Source: Macrotis lagotis
Lineage: Eukaryota > Chordata > Mammalia > Peramelemorphia > Peramelidae
Reading direction: 5' to 3'
DNA: 64,000 bases
NCBI RefSeq assembly: GCF_037893015.1
Contig: NC_133661.1
Location: forward strand, 240,443,105 to 240,507,104
The translations under genes and the position numbers were made by a program. This document shows positions 24,609 through 37,484 of the stretch, piece after piece. Position 1 is the first letter of the stretch. Each line of letters starts with the position of its first letter. The notes beneath the pieces were generated by a model. That model had not been told where the DNA came from. It worked only from the letters and a program-made list of their open reading frames with translations, and did not search any database.

Positions 24609-24766
24609 GGGCAGCTAGGTGGTGTAGTGGATAAAGCACCTGCCTTGGAGTCAGGAGTACTTGGGTTTAAATCTGGTCTCAGACACTTAATAATTACCTG
24701 GCTGTGTGGCTTTGGGCAAGCTACTTAACCCCATTTGCTTTGCAAAAACCTAAAAAAAAATTTTTT
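24609..24766 (+). mobile_element. tRNA-headed marsupial SINE
   Basis: GGGCAGCTAGGTGGTGTAG to CAAAAACCTAAAAAAAAATT. Duplication AAGTGAATTT(T/C)CTG on both sides (24595-24608, 24767-24780). Confidence 0.92.
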
Positions 24767-26029
24767 AAGTGAATTTCCTGCCTGTTTTTTGCATTAGGAT
24801 CTCTCTTTTTTGGAGTGAAAAACGTTAAAAGTATGCTATTCTTAAAGACTGAACTTCAAATTTGCCCAACCCCTAAGCATTCAATTTCATGGTGCCACAA
24901 ACTCTTCTACAATCCATTATCTCAATGAGTTTACAGTCTAATTAGATCTGAACTTCTTAGAATAACAGGATTTTGAAATTAGAAAGAACCTTATGGACAT
25001 CTAGGTCAGTGCCCTTAGGAAGGTGAGGTCCAGAGAGGTTATTTGACTTTCTCAAAGTTATGGAGACAATGTTCATTCTCTTCTGCACCTTGGAGAAAGA
25101 ACCATATCATTTTTGTAAGAGAAAAGTTAGAATATGGAAATTTAAGTTTCTCCTATAACCAGTTTTTAAAAAAGGAGAAAAACTAAGCTACATTTGTAAG
25201 AAAAGGTTTAATTTTCAAGCAAATATTTCAGAAAAGTCCATTACAAATAAATCTCTTAAAATATGGAGACTGGGTAAAACATTGATGTTGAAAGAGCTTG
25301 CTTCCTATCAACTACATAAAGAGATAGAAGCTGCCTAAGAAATAGATTTCTTTGGGGTTCCTCTGCTTAGTTTTGTGATATGAGAAGTTGTAGTTGTGGT
25401 TTTATTTTGATTCCATTTTTTTAGTCTCTTAAATTTTGATTAAGGCTTGTTAATTATACTATTGACTTTTCAGTTAAAATTATTTCCTTATAATTGTGTT
25501 TGTATACTTGCACTTGATTTGTAATAAAAAAATGTATAACAAACCTCTTACATTATTTCATTTGAGTATCACACAACAATATTATGAAAATCTAGTAGGA
25601 TTGAGGGAGTATTACTATATCTACTTTTCAAATGAGGAAACAGGCTCAAAGAGATTAATCTACTTGCCCAAAGTCACCCAGTTACTAATAGTGAGAATCA
25701 GAATTCAAAACTAGGTCTTCTGATACTAAGTTCAGTGCTTTGCTTCTGTACTCTGCAACCTCTTGTGAGCTTTGCAGAAGCACTAAAATGACTAACACTA
25801 AAGGAGAAAAATGTTAATAATCATCTTCATTGGCCTCTCATGCTTGGTATGTTCAGTTAGAAGTAATTATTGCCAAAATCTAAGGATTAGGATCAATAAT
25901 TGGAACCTAGGGAAAAAAATTAAAGATCTTAGAAAAGGACTTATAGAGTTGTTGGATGACATTGGTAAATAAAAAGTCAAAGATCTGGGGTCCAAAAGGT
26001 CAATCATGTGAGAAATGATGATGGATGGT

Positions 26030-26260
26030 AGCTAACATTTACATAGCACTAAACATTTTACCCATCTATCATAGCTTAAGTCTCAATTGACTAGTTAAAT
26101 CACTTACTAGTTGTGTGACCTTGGGCAAATGACCTAACCTATTTGATCCTCCATTTTCTCATTTGTAAAAATGAGGATTATAATATTTATATTACTTATC
26201 TCACAGGACTATTGTAAGGAGCAAAAGGAAGAATGCATGTAAATTCCCTATAAATGAAAG
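26030..26260 (+). repeat. MIR-type CORE-SINE pieces
   Basis: TAGCTAACATTTACATAGC at the left; ACTAGTTGTGTGACCTTGGG, CATTTTCTCATTTGTAAAAA and CTCACAGGACTATTGTAAGG at the right. Confidence 0.65.
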
Positions 26261-26999
26261 TCTTCAGGTAGAGTTAGGTAACCATTTTTGGAGGTATGTT
26301 CTAGAAGGAATTCCTGTAAAGATGCAGAATATTTTGCTTTTTTAGTAGCCCAAGAATGATGCACATTTGATTTGTTATTATAGCGAGACTAGGGAAGAAA
26401 CTATTTGCCCTTTGGCCCCTTTTATGCTTCTGTCTGGGTATTGAAGTCCTGAGTCCACAAGAAGGAATTACAGTAGTTTCAATGAACTCTGATCCTGATT
26501 AAGGCAGAGATAAGCAGGTCAGAGCTATAGAGATACTTTAATGTTGGACAACCATAGGAAATAATAGGATATTAAAAAGAGGAATGAATTTGGGGTAAGA
26601 GAATCTGGATTCATATTCTAAGTCTGCCATTTCTGCCTATGTGGCCTTGAATAATTCAACTTCTCTGAGTCTTATGTTTCCCCATCTTGTAAAATAGAAG
26701 AGGAGATTTTTAACTCTTAGCTCCCTCTCTCATCTAAATCTGTAAAACTGTGGTTTCCCTTTCTTCCCGCTTCACTCCGAGTTAAATCTATTTACTGGGT
26801 TAGACTGTACTCCAAAGACAATAGTAGGGCCTAGTTGGTCCTCTGGGATAACCTGGGAAAGAAGCTAGTATAACAAGGCCCTCACCCGCACCCTAGACAT
26901 GCTGCTTGCCTAGTATTCTCATCATTGCATTTAATCTGTACATCCAACCCTATCCATTGGAGAGAATACTGGGGAACAGCAATGCATAGGATCATAGAT

Positions 27000-27370
27000 T
27001 TAATTAATTAGTAATTCAGTTAATAAGCATTTATTATTTCCTATTCCAGGTGGAGATACAAAGAAAGGGGTGAAGGGGAGTGGTCCTTGTACTGAAGAGT
27101 TATATAGTATAATATACACAATATACAACTAACTATATACATAGAAGATTCATGCAATATAAATGTGAGATAATCTCAGAGAGAACACACTAACAGTGGG
27201 AGGGGAAGAAGGAAGGAAGGGAGACTAGGGAAAAGCCTCTTGAAGATGATATTTGAGTTTGAGTCTTCTGGGAAGACAGGAGTCAGGGGTGAGGAGAAAA
27301 AGCATTCCAGGAATGAAGGCCAGCCAGTGGAAAAAGCTCAGAGTTGGAAGAGAGAATATGGCTTTCATTC

Positions 27371-27469
<99 letters not shown>

Positions 27470-27720
27470 GGGAGAGAGAGAGGGAAAGGGAGAGGGACTG
27501 ACAGACTGAGACTGAGACTGAGACTGAGACTGAGACTGAGACTGAGACTGAGACTGAGACTGAGACTGAGACTGCTTGGTTTCCCCTAGGAGACCTTGAG
27601 AATAAAAACAACAAAAAACCCTCCTTTTTGATACTTTCAAAACAGACACATTTTCCCACATTTCACCAGAAAATTAGGAACAGCAAGAAGGCCCATGTGA
27701 CTGGATAATTGATTATATGG
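27000..27720 (+). repeat. Ancient interspersed repeat of uncertain family, split by a microsatellite
   Basis: AATAAGCATTTATTATTTCC, GGTGGAGATACAAAGAAAGG, AAGCATTCCAGGAATGAAGG, then after 27573 ATTAGGAACAGCAAGAAGGC. Similar sequence occurs at 35845-36560 and around 43800-43920, 44240-44400 and 50890-51000. Confidence 0.45.
27377..27573. repeat. Compound microsatellite: (GT)n (GA)n (GACA)n (GACTGA)n
   Basis: Four motif blocks in a row: GT (27377-27401), GA (27402-27437), GACA (27437-27468), a GA/GGGA-rich spacer, then about 11 units of GACTGA (27504-27573). All share purine-rich + strand composition. The open frames across it are low-complexity artefacts. Confidence 0.95.
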
Positions 27721-28037
27721 AGGGGAATAAAACAGGAGAAGATAATTTCTTTTTAATGTCAAGTGGTGAAGGATCTACAAAAGAGGGGTGACTATGTGAG
27801 TAGACAGAGGACGATATACAAGAGAGATATTCTGAAGATAGAGTGTACAAAACACCATAATAGAATTAATCTACAGATGAGAAAATTTAGATTTGAAGTC
27901 ATATAGGCAAGATTTGAACCCAGATCCAAATCCAACATCCTTTCCATTACATAGAACCACCTCAGTTAGAGTTTAAAAGAGGGTTTTTTTCCTTCATTAT
28001 ATTCTTTCCTATTTAATTTACTGATTTTTCTTGGCAG

Positions 28038-28121
28038 GTGGAAATTGAACAGAAACAGAATTTGAAATCGAACTTTGAGGGAGACGAAATTGAAAACCCC
28101 AAGGAGTGTGGGGTACAGTGA
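28038..28121 (+). CDS. STON2: STON2, last coding exon with stop codon
   Basis: The acceptor is TTTTTCTTGGCAG ending at 28037. The exon is read in phase 0 and encodes 27 residues beginning VEIEQKQNLKSNFEG and ending NPKECGVQ, then TGA at 28119-28121. It directly continues HYSYK from the previous exon and closes the mu-homology domain with an acidic tail. It is too short to stand out as an open frame, and was placed by splice-site phase and by the stonin C-terminus pattern. Intact. Confidence 0.93.
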   Translation: MEIEQKQNLKSNFEGDEIENPKECGVQ

Positions 28122-28905
28122 ACAAGACATATTGCACCGAAGCAATGATGGTTTCTCATCCTGCCTAATAGAAGTACGAGTCAGTACTTTAACACATCCA
28201 CTCCTCAATATGGCAGTGTCTTCCTGCTCACAACCTCCTGGATATAGACAGGAAACTGAATGGTGATTGGTTTGGCAAGACTGGTTGGCTTTAGATTATG
28301 CATTGAACATGTAGTTCAATTGACTTGGGGGGGGGGGGGGCTTACTGACTAATTAAGCCTGCCTATCTCCCTGACTTTTCTCTGCTTGCCTTTCGGAAGT
28401 GATGTGTGGTATGTAGACTGCTTTAGAAATAACTCCTTCCATCTCAGAGTTGGAATATTTCCCCATGATATTGTTCCATCATTTGTGTGTGTTTCCTTTT
28501 TTTAAAAAAAAAGATGTGTGTCTTGGGGTGTTGGATGGGGACACAGTTCCTGGGGGATAAATTCTCCAAGTACTAAAATCTCTCCATCTCTTAAGTTTAG
28601 GGAAAGTTCAGAAGAGATTTAAAACCAGTATGACTTGCTTATTATCTGACCCCTTTGATGTTCCCCCTCACACTTTAAATTTAAACACTAAGCAACACAA
28701 GATTTCAAAGATATTTTTGTCTTCACTTTAGAAACACTTTTCATTATCCTTCTAAGATTTCAGTTCCATAAACTTGCCCTTACAAGGTTGTTCACACTAG
28801 GTCATGGTAGGAATTAGAGACAAAGACCCAGGAGAGTACCTTTTTAAAGATTAGATCAACAGTCCTGTGCCAAGAAATCATTTGAAAGGCAAAAAAGTTT
28901 ATTTG

Positions 28906-28911
28906 AATAAA
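28906..28911 (+). promoter_or_regulatory. Candidate proximal poly(A) signal of STON2
   Basis: AATAAA about 785 nt after the stop codon, followed by a T-rich stretch. It is plausible as a short-form end, but such hexamers are common in AT-rich DNA. Confidence 0.3.
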
Positions 28912-29744
28912 GTCTTTTTCAGGCCAGGGCATTACTCACCAGTTTATATTCAAGGCATGAAAGGAACACTTTCCTTCTGTGTGTGAAGTATAAATACTGT
29001 TTGTATTTAGGAGAACCTTGAAAATAAAAACAATGATAAAAACTTTTTTATTTATACTTCAGAATAGATAAGCAGTTATTTAACACATTTCACTTGAAAA
29101 TAATTTTTTAAAATAATTTTAGACCATCTTTTTAAAATTCAGTTTCTTGGAACTTGCCCAAAATATCAGTAATTTGATTGAAGTTGTTTGTTCTTTTTTT
29201 ACAAGTCTAATCATTATCACAGACCTCAGGCTTGTAGAGGGAAGAAATGTTTTTGATTCTGAATATAAAATTCTGAGGACATTGCATTTGGGTCACTAAA
29301 TTTTCTCTGTACTTCTCTTACAGCCACATTTAGTGCCACTGCCTCCACCTCCCCCATCTAATATTATTATGCCTATCAAAAACATATTTGGACTTTGCTT
29401 CTTCTGGGCTGATGAGGTTGCCCTTACTTGGGTTCCTCATTTGCAACATCTTTTTTATAATGAAAAAACATACACAACCTTTTAGCAAGTGTGAGGATGG
29501 CACAAAACTGTTAGGGATAAGAAGAACACTGGACAAATCAGAATCAATTTTTTGAAAGATTTACAGGCTTGGAAAAAATGAGGTAAACTTAACTAAATAA
29601 ATATAAAATCCCATACCTTCAAAAAAGTAAAAAAAAAAATATAGCTAACCATGATGGAGAGAAAAAAAAATGTGTTCATTATAAGATCAGTATGAGTGAA
29701 TAGTGTGTCATGGCTGCTTTAAAAAGCTAATACAATCTTAGACT

Positions 29745-30040
29745 ACATTAATAGAAGGTATGCTGTTCAGAAAAGGCAGGGATAAACCCACTCTCTACCA
29801 CTGGTTAGACCACACCTGGAGTATCAGATTTGCTTAAGTTACAAATTCAAGTGTGTCCACAAGGGGGTGACAAAAGCAATACAGGGTATGGGAACTATGT
29901 CATCTGATGATCAATTGAAGCAAGACGGAAAAAGAAAAAAAGTCTGGAAAAAGAAATGGTACCTCACTTCAAACATTTGAAGGGCTGTCACCTAGAAGAG
30001 GAATTGGGTTTTTTTTCTATTTGACCCCAGGAAATACCCT
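29745..30040 (+). repeat. CR1/L3-type LINE 3' fragment
   Basis: Ordered matches to the CR1/L3 tail: TTAGACTACATTAATAGAAG, AGACCACACCTGGAGTATC, TTCAAACATTTGAAGGGCTG and TCACCTAGAAGAGGAATTGG. Confidence 0.7.
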
Positions 30041-31526
30041 GCAGGCATTAGGATACCATGACCCTACTCCATTTAGAGACTTCTTGGCTTGGTGCATTGG
30101 TATTACCAATCTAAGGAACATGGCCTTTGCAAATTATCCTTCATTTCTGATGTGCAAATTTGCTGATTGCTTTGGAGGAGGATTTATACATGCCTACAAA
30201 AAGCCTTCTCTATATCACCAGATTATAGAGTGAGACTTTTTCACCAGACTACAGATCAAGAATTCCACAGATTATTAGCTTTTTTAATTCCCTTGTTTTA
30301 GATTTAGTACCTTGCAAGGGAACCCAAGCAAAAGGATAAGAAATAAGCCTAGGAGGACAAAGAAGCACATCTAGGATAGGTATTATATTTTTGAACCATT
30401 ACTCCCACCTCTCCTATAATTCCCCCCCCCCTCTCTTCATACTGACCATTTCTTATATTTTTATCTGCATTTTTGCATTTTACTATTTGGATAAGAGTTC
30501 CTGCTTGACCAATCTATTTTTTTTTATTATTTTGGTCACTTTCATTCTTTCTTTTTTTCTTTCTTTCTATACAACTGCCAGGACTCATAACACATAAGAA
30601 ATGTAAATAAAAACATTTTCACCTTTCAAATGAGAAATCATTTCTATTCTTATACAATTTTTTATGGGGAAAGTGAGGAAGGTGGCAGATGTGTAACTTT
30701 ATTTTCCCAGACAAATTTGATTGTACTAAATGAACTTACTCCACAATAGGATTTTAGAAAGTAGATCAGTGATCATTAGTTTATTTCTCCTTTTGGGGGG
30801 GGGGTGATATAGAGATAATAAGGGCAGGGGGGACAATAGAGAGTTCACCTCTATTAAGGATTATAAATACTCATAAAACATTTTCTTCTCTTCACTTTAA
30901 CAAGGGCATTTAGCATGGAGGCAAAAGTTTCACCTGACTATTTCTAATTGCTCTTTAGTCCCTTCCAAAAAGAAATGGAAGCTTCGTTAATCCTCGACTG
31001 TGCCTCAGCAAAAACTCATACTAAAGTATTCCAAAGGAATTCAATCCTTTTCCTCTCACCCCTTTCCATATCACAGCTATAATTTTCACCTCATGGTAAT
31101 AGCATATATCTCATGTGATAAACTGTTGTATTTTTTGAACCTTCTTCTCTGTTCATGACAATATTCAAAAGATAATAAAATGTAGATATCTTCTCAGTTC
31201 AAGGTCATGTACTCAGTTTGGTCCCTCCTGTGTTTAGGAGAACCTAGACAATACGATGTTTATTTGAAAAATGAGCTGAAAGGGAGAGACAGGCTAGTGA
31301 GAACAATTACTGACCTTGGTGCATCAGACCTTGTTAGATGTTTCTCAGTACCAGCCCAGGATGTTAAATAACCTTCTTGTCTTAGAGTTCTACTTTACTA
31401 AAATAATACAGTAGAGTCTTAACTGATTTGAGAATATGTGAGTTTTATGAGAGAGAGAGAGAGAGATTACTATAGTAGAGAGAGGAGGATGATCATAAAT
31501 GGAACCTTTTTTTAAAAACAAAGTGG

Positions 31527-31684
31527 AACAACTAGGTGGCGCAGTGGATAGAGCACCAGCCCTGGTGTCAGGAGTACCTGAGTTCAAATCCAACCTCAGA
31601 CACTTCATAATTCCTAGCTGTGTGGCCTTGGACAAGTCACTTAACCCCATTGCCTTGCCAAAAAAACCTAAAAAAAAAAAAAAA
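31527..31684 (+). mobile_element. tRNA-headed marsupial SINE in the probable STON2 3' UTR
   Basis: AACTAGGTGGCGCAGTGG head to GCCTTGCCAAAAAAACC plus a long A tail. The flanks share AACAAAG. It is in sense orientation relative to STON2. Confidence 0.9.
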
Positions 31685-34149
31685 GAACAAAGCCTTGAAA
31701 CAATTATTTTTCTCTCATTTATAGACATTGTGTTTTAGGATGCTTTCAGAAGATTGAGAAAGGAGATAGACTTCAGCTGCTTTAAGTGTTGTATTATAAT
31801 TGATTTCTGAGCAAACCTGGAGGATAGAATAATGGAATGATCCATATTTTCTAGAGACCAGAGAATCATTTAAAAACAAAAACTCCACCCCTCCTACTAC
31901 ATGTATGTGTATATGTATGTATGTATGTATGTTTGTAAATACATATGCAGATATGAGAAAACTCTAGCCAGTCTTGGCAACTACATAAATGCCTTTGGCC
32001 AAAGCTATCTGATCCAATCTCCCACGATGATTTGATTCCCATATCTGATAGTACCAGTCCTCTGAAGTACTAATTCTCTGTAACTTTGACATCTCATAAT
32101 TCCTACTCTGGTCAGGTTGGAGTTTTTTGTTTTTTTAACTGGAAGGAAAAGTATCTTTTTATGGAAAGTTGTCTGCCTTTCTCAGAAGTTATTTATTAAA
32201 AGAGGAAGAATATTTTGTCTCCCTGGAAGCTTTACATGGAAAATGGATATTATGATGGATTTCATGAGGTGTGTGTACTTTAAACCAGAAATGAACCTAT
32301 TTATCAAAGATAGATGAATCATGGTGAATAAAGTTTTTATACTATTTAGCAAATTCAACTCTGATTAAGAGCTAACCTTTTTGTTTTAAAATTTGTAGGA
32401 ATAATTGTCTCTCTAGCTTCCTCTGGATTTCTAGGTCCAAATTTAGGCTTCAAAAACCCCAAACTAGTAAAATCTATTTGAATCATAGGGGGACATCTCT
32501 GCTTTTTTCTTTTAAATTCACTTGTCCCAAAATTAAGATGGTAACCTGCTCCTTAAATATATCAGTCCAATTTGCTACTGCCATGTGAGTAAAATATTTT
32601 TGTCTTTGTTTAAAATGTGTAGTAGTCTTACACTTGGTGTTTCACATGAAGACTGGTTGGCAATTCCTAAGGAAAGTATGATTAAACTAGAGAATTCTAG
32701 AAAAATACTGCCAAAATGGCAAATGGAATATATCAAGTTTCATGAGGATAGACTCAAAATTAGGACACAGTGGACATGGGCATAGTCACAAAATCAAATA
32801 ATAGTAGAATGGTAGGAACTCTCTGGAAGAGGTATCTTAGATATTTAGTCCAAGTCCTTTCCAAATCACCACTTGTATTTAACAGGTAAAGGAACTGAGG
32901 CCACAGGGTAACTATGAGCCCAAAGCCAAACAGTAACAACTGTAGTTTTAGACTCGGATATTGGAGTCTGGAGTCCCTGCTTTTAATTTTATAAGCTATG
33001 TGACCTTGGTCAAGTCACAATCTCTCTATGATGATGATTTCCTCATCTGTATGATGAAACAACTTCTCAGGGTTGTTGTGGGTTAAAAATCACTTCTTAA
33101 AACATAAAGCACTATAATAATGAGTTGTTGCATTGACAACTGGTTTTTAAAAACCACTTTACATGTAACAAGATTAAACAAAAGGATTTCATTTCCTTGA
33201 AGGTCATAAAGGCTGAAAATTAAGTAGCCAAAAAAAGTTTAGATAAATCCATAGATGATAATCCACTATAAATCTAAGGAAAAGGCTCTTGTGGCATACT
33301 TAATTTTTAAAGACCAAAGTCTCGTGTGATTACCATATAAAGCACTTCATCTCTCTAGTCTTCGGTATCCTAATCCAAAAAATGAGTGGGTCAAATTATA
33401 TGATCCCTAAGGTTACTACAACCTATAATTGTTTTATGATTCTTTCATAAAATGTCTCTTGGTGCCATTTGGTTCCAAGATAATAGATGGATTATGGATC
33501 CAATCATATATTATTTCTTGTATTCTTATGAACCAAGGGATTTTCATACTATAAAGCAGGTAGAAATTGTCTTGCTCTTAAATCTTTGAACAGCATTTCC
33601 TCATTCCTAACTGATATTATTTGCCCAGGCTAGAAATTCTGTAGTCTGTTGTTCTCCATAGAATATTTTAATGCAAAAAAGGTAGGGAGAATTTAAGGGG
33701 ATCAGAATGAAGTGAAGAGAATTAATTGAACAGTAATACCTCATGGACTGTGTTGGAGACTCTCATGGAGAATAACAGGATAACACTATGGGAAGACCTA
33801 ACCTACAAAGAATTGGATAAAATAGAGGAATTGGAATTAGAAGCAGCCAGAACACCTTTTAATTTGATTGAGTCAGGGAATGCTGTCATCAGACCCTGAA
33901 AATTCTTATCAAACTAATGTTGCCTAGCCCAATTTATATATTCCTATACAAAGTTTTTAGGATGGGGGAAGAAGAGAAGTAAATATGTGTACTTTTTTAC
34001 AAAGTATAAAACCAAAAATTATTACCTGCCAACCTACTTTGACTATCTTCTTATTCAGATAAAGGAATAGTCCCTTATAGCATCAAGAAGCTTATAAGAA
34101 AATGAGATGCATTATTAACATCCAATGATTGTTGAAAAAGTATTGCATA

Positions 34150-34300
34150 TTATTCAAGTCTTAGAAGTTTGAATCAGAGGACCTGGGCTCTTAGAACTGC
34201 CTCAAATCCCTGGGCCTCAGTTCTCTCATCAATCTAATCAAAGGGACTGAATTAATTGGACTCTGAGATTCCTTCCAGATCTATATCTGAAAATCCTTCC
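34150..34300 (+). repeat. MIR-type CORE-SINE
   Basis: AATCAGAGGACCTGGGCTC, CCCTGGGCCTCAGTTCTCTC and TTGGACTCTGAGATTCCTTC. Confidence 0.6.
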
Positions 34301-34849
34301 CTCAACTCATCTTTTTGAAATTCTTTTTAAAGTACAAACATTTCACTAATATCTAGCCAAGTGCTACAAAGTATCATTTCCTTTTTCACTTGTGATATGT
34401 CTAGGCATGCTTCGACTTCATTTTAGTTGACTTGGAACTGTTCAATTCCAGTAAAGAATTCCATTCTCTGCTTCTCTCCTTGCTTAATATATGCCTGTGG
34501 TGTAATTTTGGGCACCCATTATAGCCATACTGTGATTTCATGAAGCCTTAAGCACCACCACCTCACCTCAGAGTGCTTTAGGGCCAGCTGTACATATACC
34601 ATATAGTGTCTTAAGGTAAGGGCTCTGGAGACAATAAACAGAAACAAGCAAAAGTCCCTCAGAGCTTTTTGACAGCCATTTGGGGTCCAAGAATTCCAAA
34701 ATAAAACAGGTTTCTGAGAACACTGATACAACCAAAATTGAAGCCAAGTAGGCATGGAATCTTTATTTCAGATGACTGACAGATCCCAGATAGTTTCTAT
34801 GGCAATTCCACAGGATAAACTAGAAACAGTATTCTGATGAGGGGTGACT

Positions 34850-35030
34850 TAGCTGTGTAGTGGAAAGGCTTTGTAATCCGAAGATCTAGGTCTCCCTAGC
34901 TCTACCACTTACCCACTGGGTGACTCCAAGCAAGTCACGTCATTCCTGATCCCCTCTGTTCCCTCATCGGTAAAATAAGGGCATTGGACTGGATGATGTC
35001 TTAAGACCTCCTCAAGCTCTGAATCTTCCT
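34850..35030 (+). repeat. MIR-type CORE-SINE in the distal 3' UTR
   Basis: CCGAAGATCTAGGTCTCCC, TGACTCCAAGCAAGTCACG, TCATCGGTAAAATAAGGGC and TTGGACTGGATGATGTC. Confidence 0.65.
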
Positions 35031-35200
35031 GATCTAATCTTGTCTGTAATGAATTCTAAACTTTCAGGATATGGCTGAGGCCAAGGTCAGTTCAGCTGCT
35101 CTTACACTGTTCATCATTCATTCTTACTTAATGTAACTTCTTGCACTATTGTAATTGATTTTATGTATTAACTAGTTTAATTTTTTATATGTGCATACTT

Positions 35201-35206
35201 AATAAA
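35201..35206 (+). promoter_or_regulatory. Candidate distal poly(A) signal of STON2
   Basis: AATAAA in a unique, low-repeat stretch, followed by a TGTG and T-rich downstream element (35227-35265, with TTTGTTTTGTTTTTG). This arrangement is typical of a real cleavage site, and interspersed repeats resume soon after. Confidence 0.45.
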
Positions 35207-35844
35207 GTCTACACACTGGCCAACTTTGTGAGAATGGAATTTGTTTTGTTTTTGCATTCCTGTTGAGGAATGGAAATTAATTACTAATAATAAGTTTTTA
35301 AAACTATTTTATTGTTGAAATTCGATCTGGAACATGAATGATTAAAGATAATATTGCATGTGGGACAGTAATATGTCATTGACTAGCTAGTGTCTGCCAG
35401 TGATTCCTAGGGAGTATTAGCATAGTAAATGCTTAATAAAGGTTTTTAGATTAATTCAGTGATTGGTAAAATCACTTTGTGCCATGTTGATAATTTTTTC
35501 AACCCTAATGATTTGCTTATTTAACCATTTGAAGTTAAATGTAAAATTTAGGCAATACTATCATTTACTTACATTGCCTGTTTGTGTGCCCATTTCTATG
35601 AATAAAATAGTATTAAAAGTCTCTTGAAAAGTTTATAATCTTGTTTATGAGATGGTAAAATGAAAAGTGTTGGGCTGAGCCAGCTATGGGTTCAAATTCT
35701 GACTTCCCTACTGAATTATATTGAGTAAATTACTGAACATCTGAGTCTTAATTTCCTAATCTGTAAAATGAAAATATTATACTTTTACAGAGTTTCATGA
35801 GGAAATGGTTTACAAACTATATAAAGCAGTGTTGGTTGACTTTT

Positions 35845-36560
35845 ATTAATTAGAATTTTTAACATTCATTTTTTTACATTGTCTTTGTACCAGACACTGG
35901 TAGGAAAGGAAAACAAGCAAAAAAAAGATAGTCATTTCAACTATGATAGACCGCTCCTCTCAGCAATACAGCAATCCAAGATAATTCTAAAAGACCAGTG
36001 ATGGAAAGTACCATCCACATCCAGAAAAAAAAGTAGGGAATCTTAATGCAGATCACCTTTTTTATTTGTTTTTAAATTTGTTTATTGCTTTTTCCTTCTT
36101 GTAAATTTTTCCCCCTTTGTTCTGATTCTTCTTTGGCAGCTTGACCAATATGGAAGTATGTGCAACACAGTTGTAGAGGTATCTGTATTAGATTACTTGG
36201 TGAATTCTAGGGTGGGAGGGAGAAAATTTTACAAAAATGAAACTATCTTTAAATATAATTGAAAAAAAATTAAATGATAAAAAAAATAGTCATTGCCCTG
36301 AAGGAGCAGGTGTACAGACAGAGAAAAATGCATGGAACTAAAAGATGGAATGAATTGTTCAAGGAACAGCCAAGAGAACAGTGTCAATGGATTGAAGAGT
36401 TTGTGGTAAATAGTAAGGTTGTAAGAAGGATAGGAAAGTAGGTTATGAAGGGCTTTGAATGGCAAGCAGAACCTTTATATTTGTTTCTGGAGGCAACATA
36501 GGGAGTCACTGGAGTTTATTGCATAGTAGATATGACCTCCTCATGTTAGAGTAGAGAAGT
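35845..36560 (+). repeat. Ancient interspersed repeat (same family as 27000-27720), split by a LINE tail
   Basis: TTTGTACCAGACACTGG before 35936; CATTGCCCTGAAGGAGCAGG, GGTTATGAAGGGCTTTGAAT and CATAGGGAGTCACTGGAG after 36294. Confidence 0.5.
35937..36283 (+). mobile_element. 5'-truncated LINE tail (L1-lineage likely) with TSD
   Basis: CAGCAATACAGCAATCCAAG, CCATCCACATCCAG and GGGTGGGAGGGAGAAAATT, ending in an A-rich tail. The duplication ATAGTCATT (35928-35936, 36286-36294) lies in the host repeat. The exact LINE family is not certain. Confidence 0.65.
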
Positions 36561-36904
36561 CAGGGGAGTGAGGTGTGTGTATTAGAGCTAGAGTTCCTTC
36601 CATAGAAAGGTTTCTAAGTTGTGGCAGAGCAGTCCAGAGTACAACTTGGTAAGAAACGAAGACATGACTAGCCCTCTTATATAAACAGAAGCTACCCTTG
36701 CCGCTGTTGCCAGCCAAGTCATATAAGAAAATGGGTATAATCAAGGATTTGCATGTGGATAAAAGACTGATCCTGGAATTAGGAATATGAATTCAAATCT
36801 TGCCTCAGACACTAGCTGGATCACCCTGGGCATGAATCATCAAAGAAGATGCTATGCTGTAAGAGCAAAGCAGATTTGGAGCAGTTCAAAGGAAACATGA
36901 CATA

Positions 36905-37080
36905 CACAAATTAAGAGTATCCAATTCAAATATTCACATGCACTATTTATGCCCAGTCTGTGGTGAATCCTTCTGAGCTCATATTGTACTCAGTCACAGT
37001 TATTCAAATTGTAACTTGATTCTAACAAGAGGATGTCATTTTGATCATCTTTGATAACGAAGGACAAAACCAACCACCCA
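36905..37080 (-). repeat. Inverted copy of the 'GAAGAGGACxATGACAT' SINE family
   Basis: GATGTCATTTTGATCATC followed by TTTGATAACGAAGGACAAAA is the reverse of the motif seen at 40560-40660. A left part with TATTTATGCCCAGTCTGTGG belongs to the same repeat. Confidence 0.5.
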
Positions 37081-37484
37081 ACTACAAATATTATCTTATC
37101 CAAACCTCACAACAACTTCATATAGTTGTGAGGATGAAATGAAATATTTGTAAAATACTTCATAAATGTCAGCTATTATGCAGGACTAGAAACACTGGAG
37201 TTATAGTCACAAAATGAGGATTAAACACTGCTATCTTCAAGATCTCAGATTAACCAGTGGAGTTATCTACTGGTTATCCAACTTTTCTTATTTGAATAAA
37301 TCTTCTATAGAGGATTAATAGAATGCTAATGAAAATCCTACAGGATAGGAAGCCACTAAGGGCACAATCTGCATGACTGGAGTAAATAGTAGCTACTCTG
37401 TTGAATCAGAAGTATAATTTTCCTGGCAAGATAAGATTTAAGTGCATGAAATAACTAAACAATATTTCAGGTTCTTTAGAATTC

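Larger units (their letters stand above)
21552..28037 (+). other. STON2: STON2 last intron
   Basis: Bounded by GTAGTG at 21552 and TTGGCAG at 28037. It contains an L2 copy split by a SINE, two clean + strand SINEs, MIR copies and a compound microsatellite. Nothing is recognised in about 22400-23380, 23530-24600 and 24770-26020 beyond weak MIR-like pieces near 24950-25080 and 25570-25770. Confidence 0.88.
28122..35225 (+). other. STON2: Probable STON2 3' UTR (long form)
   Basis: No coding potential is recognisable after the stop codon. The stretch is AT-rich and mostly unique, but contains a CR1/L3 fragment (29745-30040), a tRNA-headed SINE (31527-31684) and MIR copies (about 34150-34300 and 34850-35020). 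A Pumilio-type octamer TGTAAATA sits near 31934. The best distal end is the AATAAA at 35201. If the proximal site at 28906 is used instead, the UTR is under 0.9 kb. The extent is inference; RNA reads would settle it. Confidence 0.45.

Noticed and set aside
27225..27661. Several open frames of Ser-Val, Arg-Glu or Gln-Ser repeats
   Set aside because: They are translations of the compound microsatellite.
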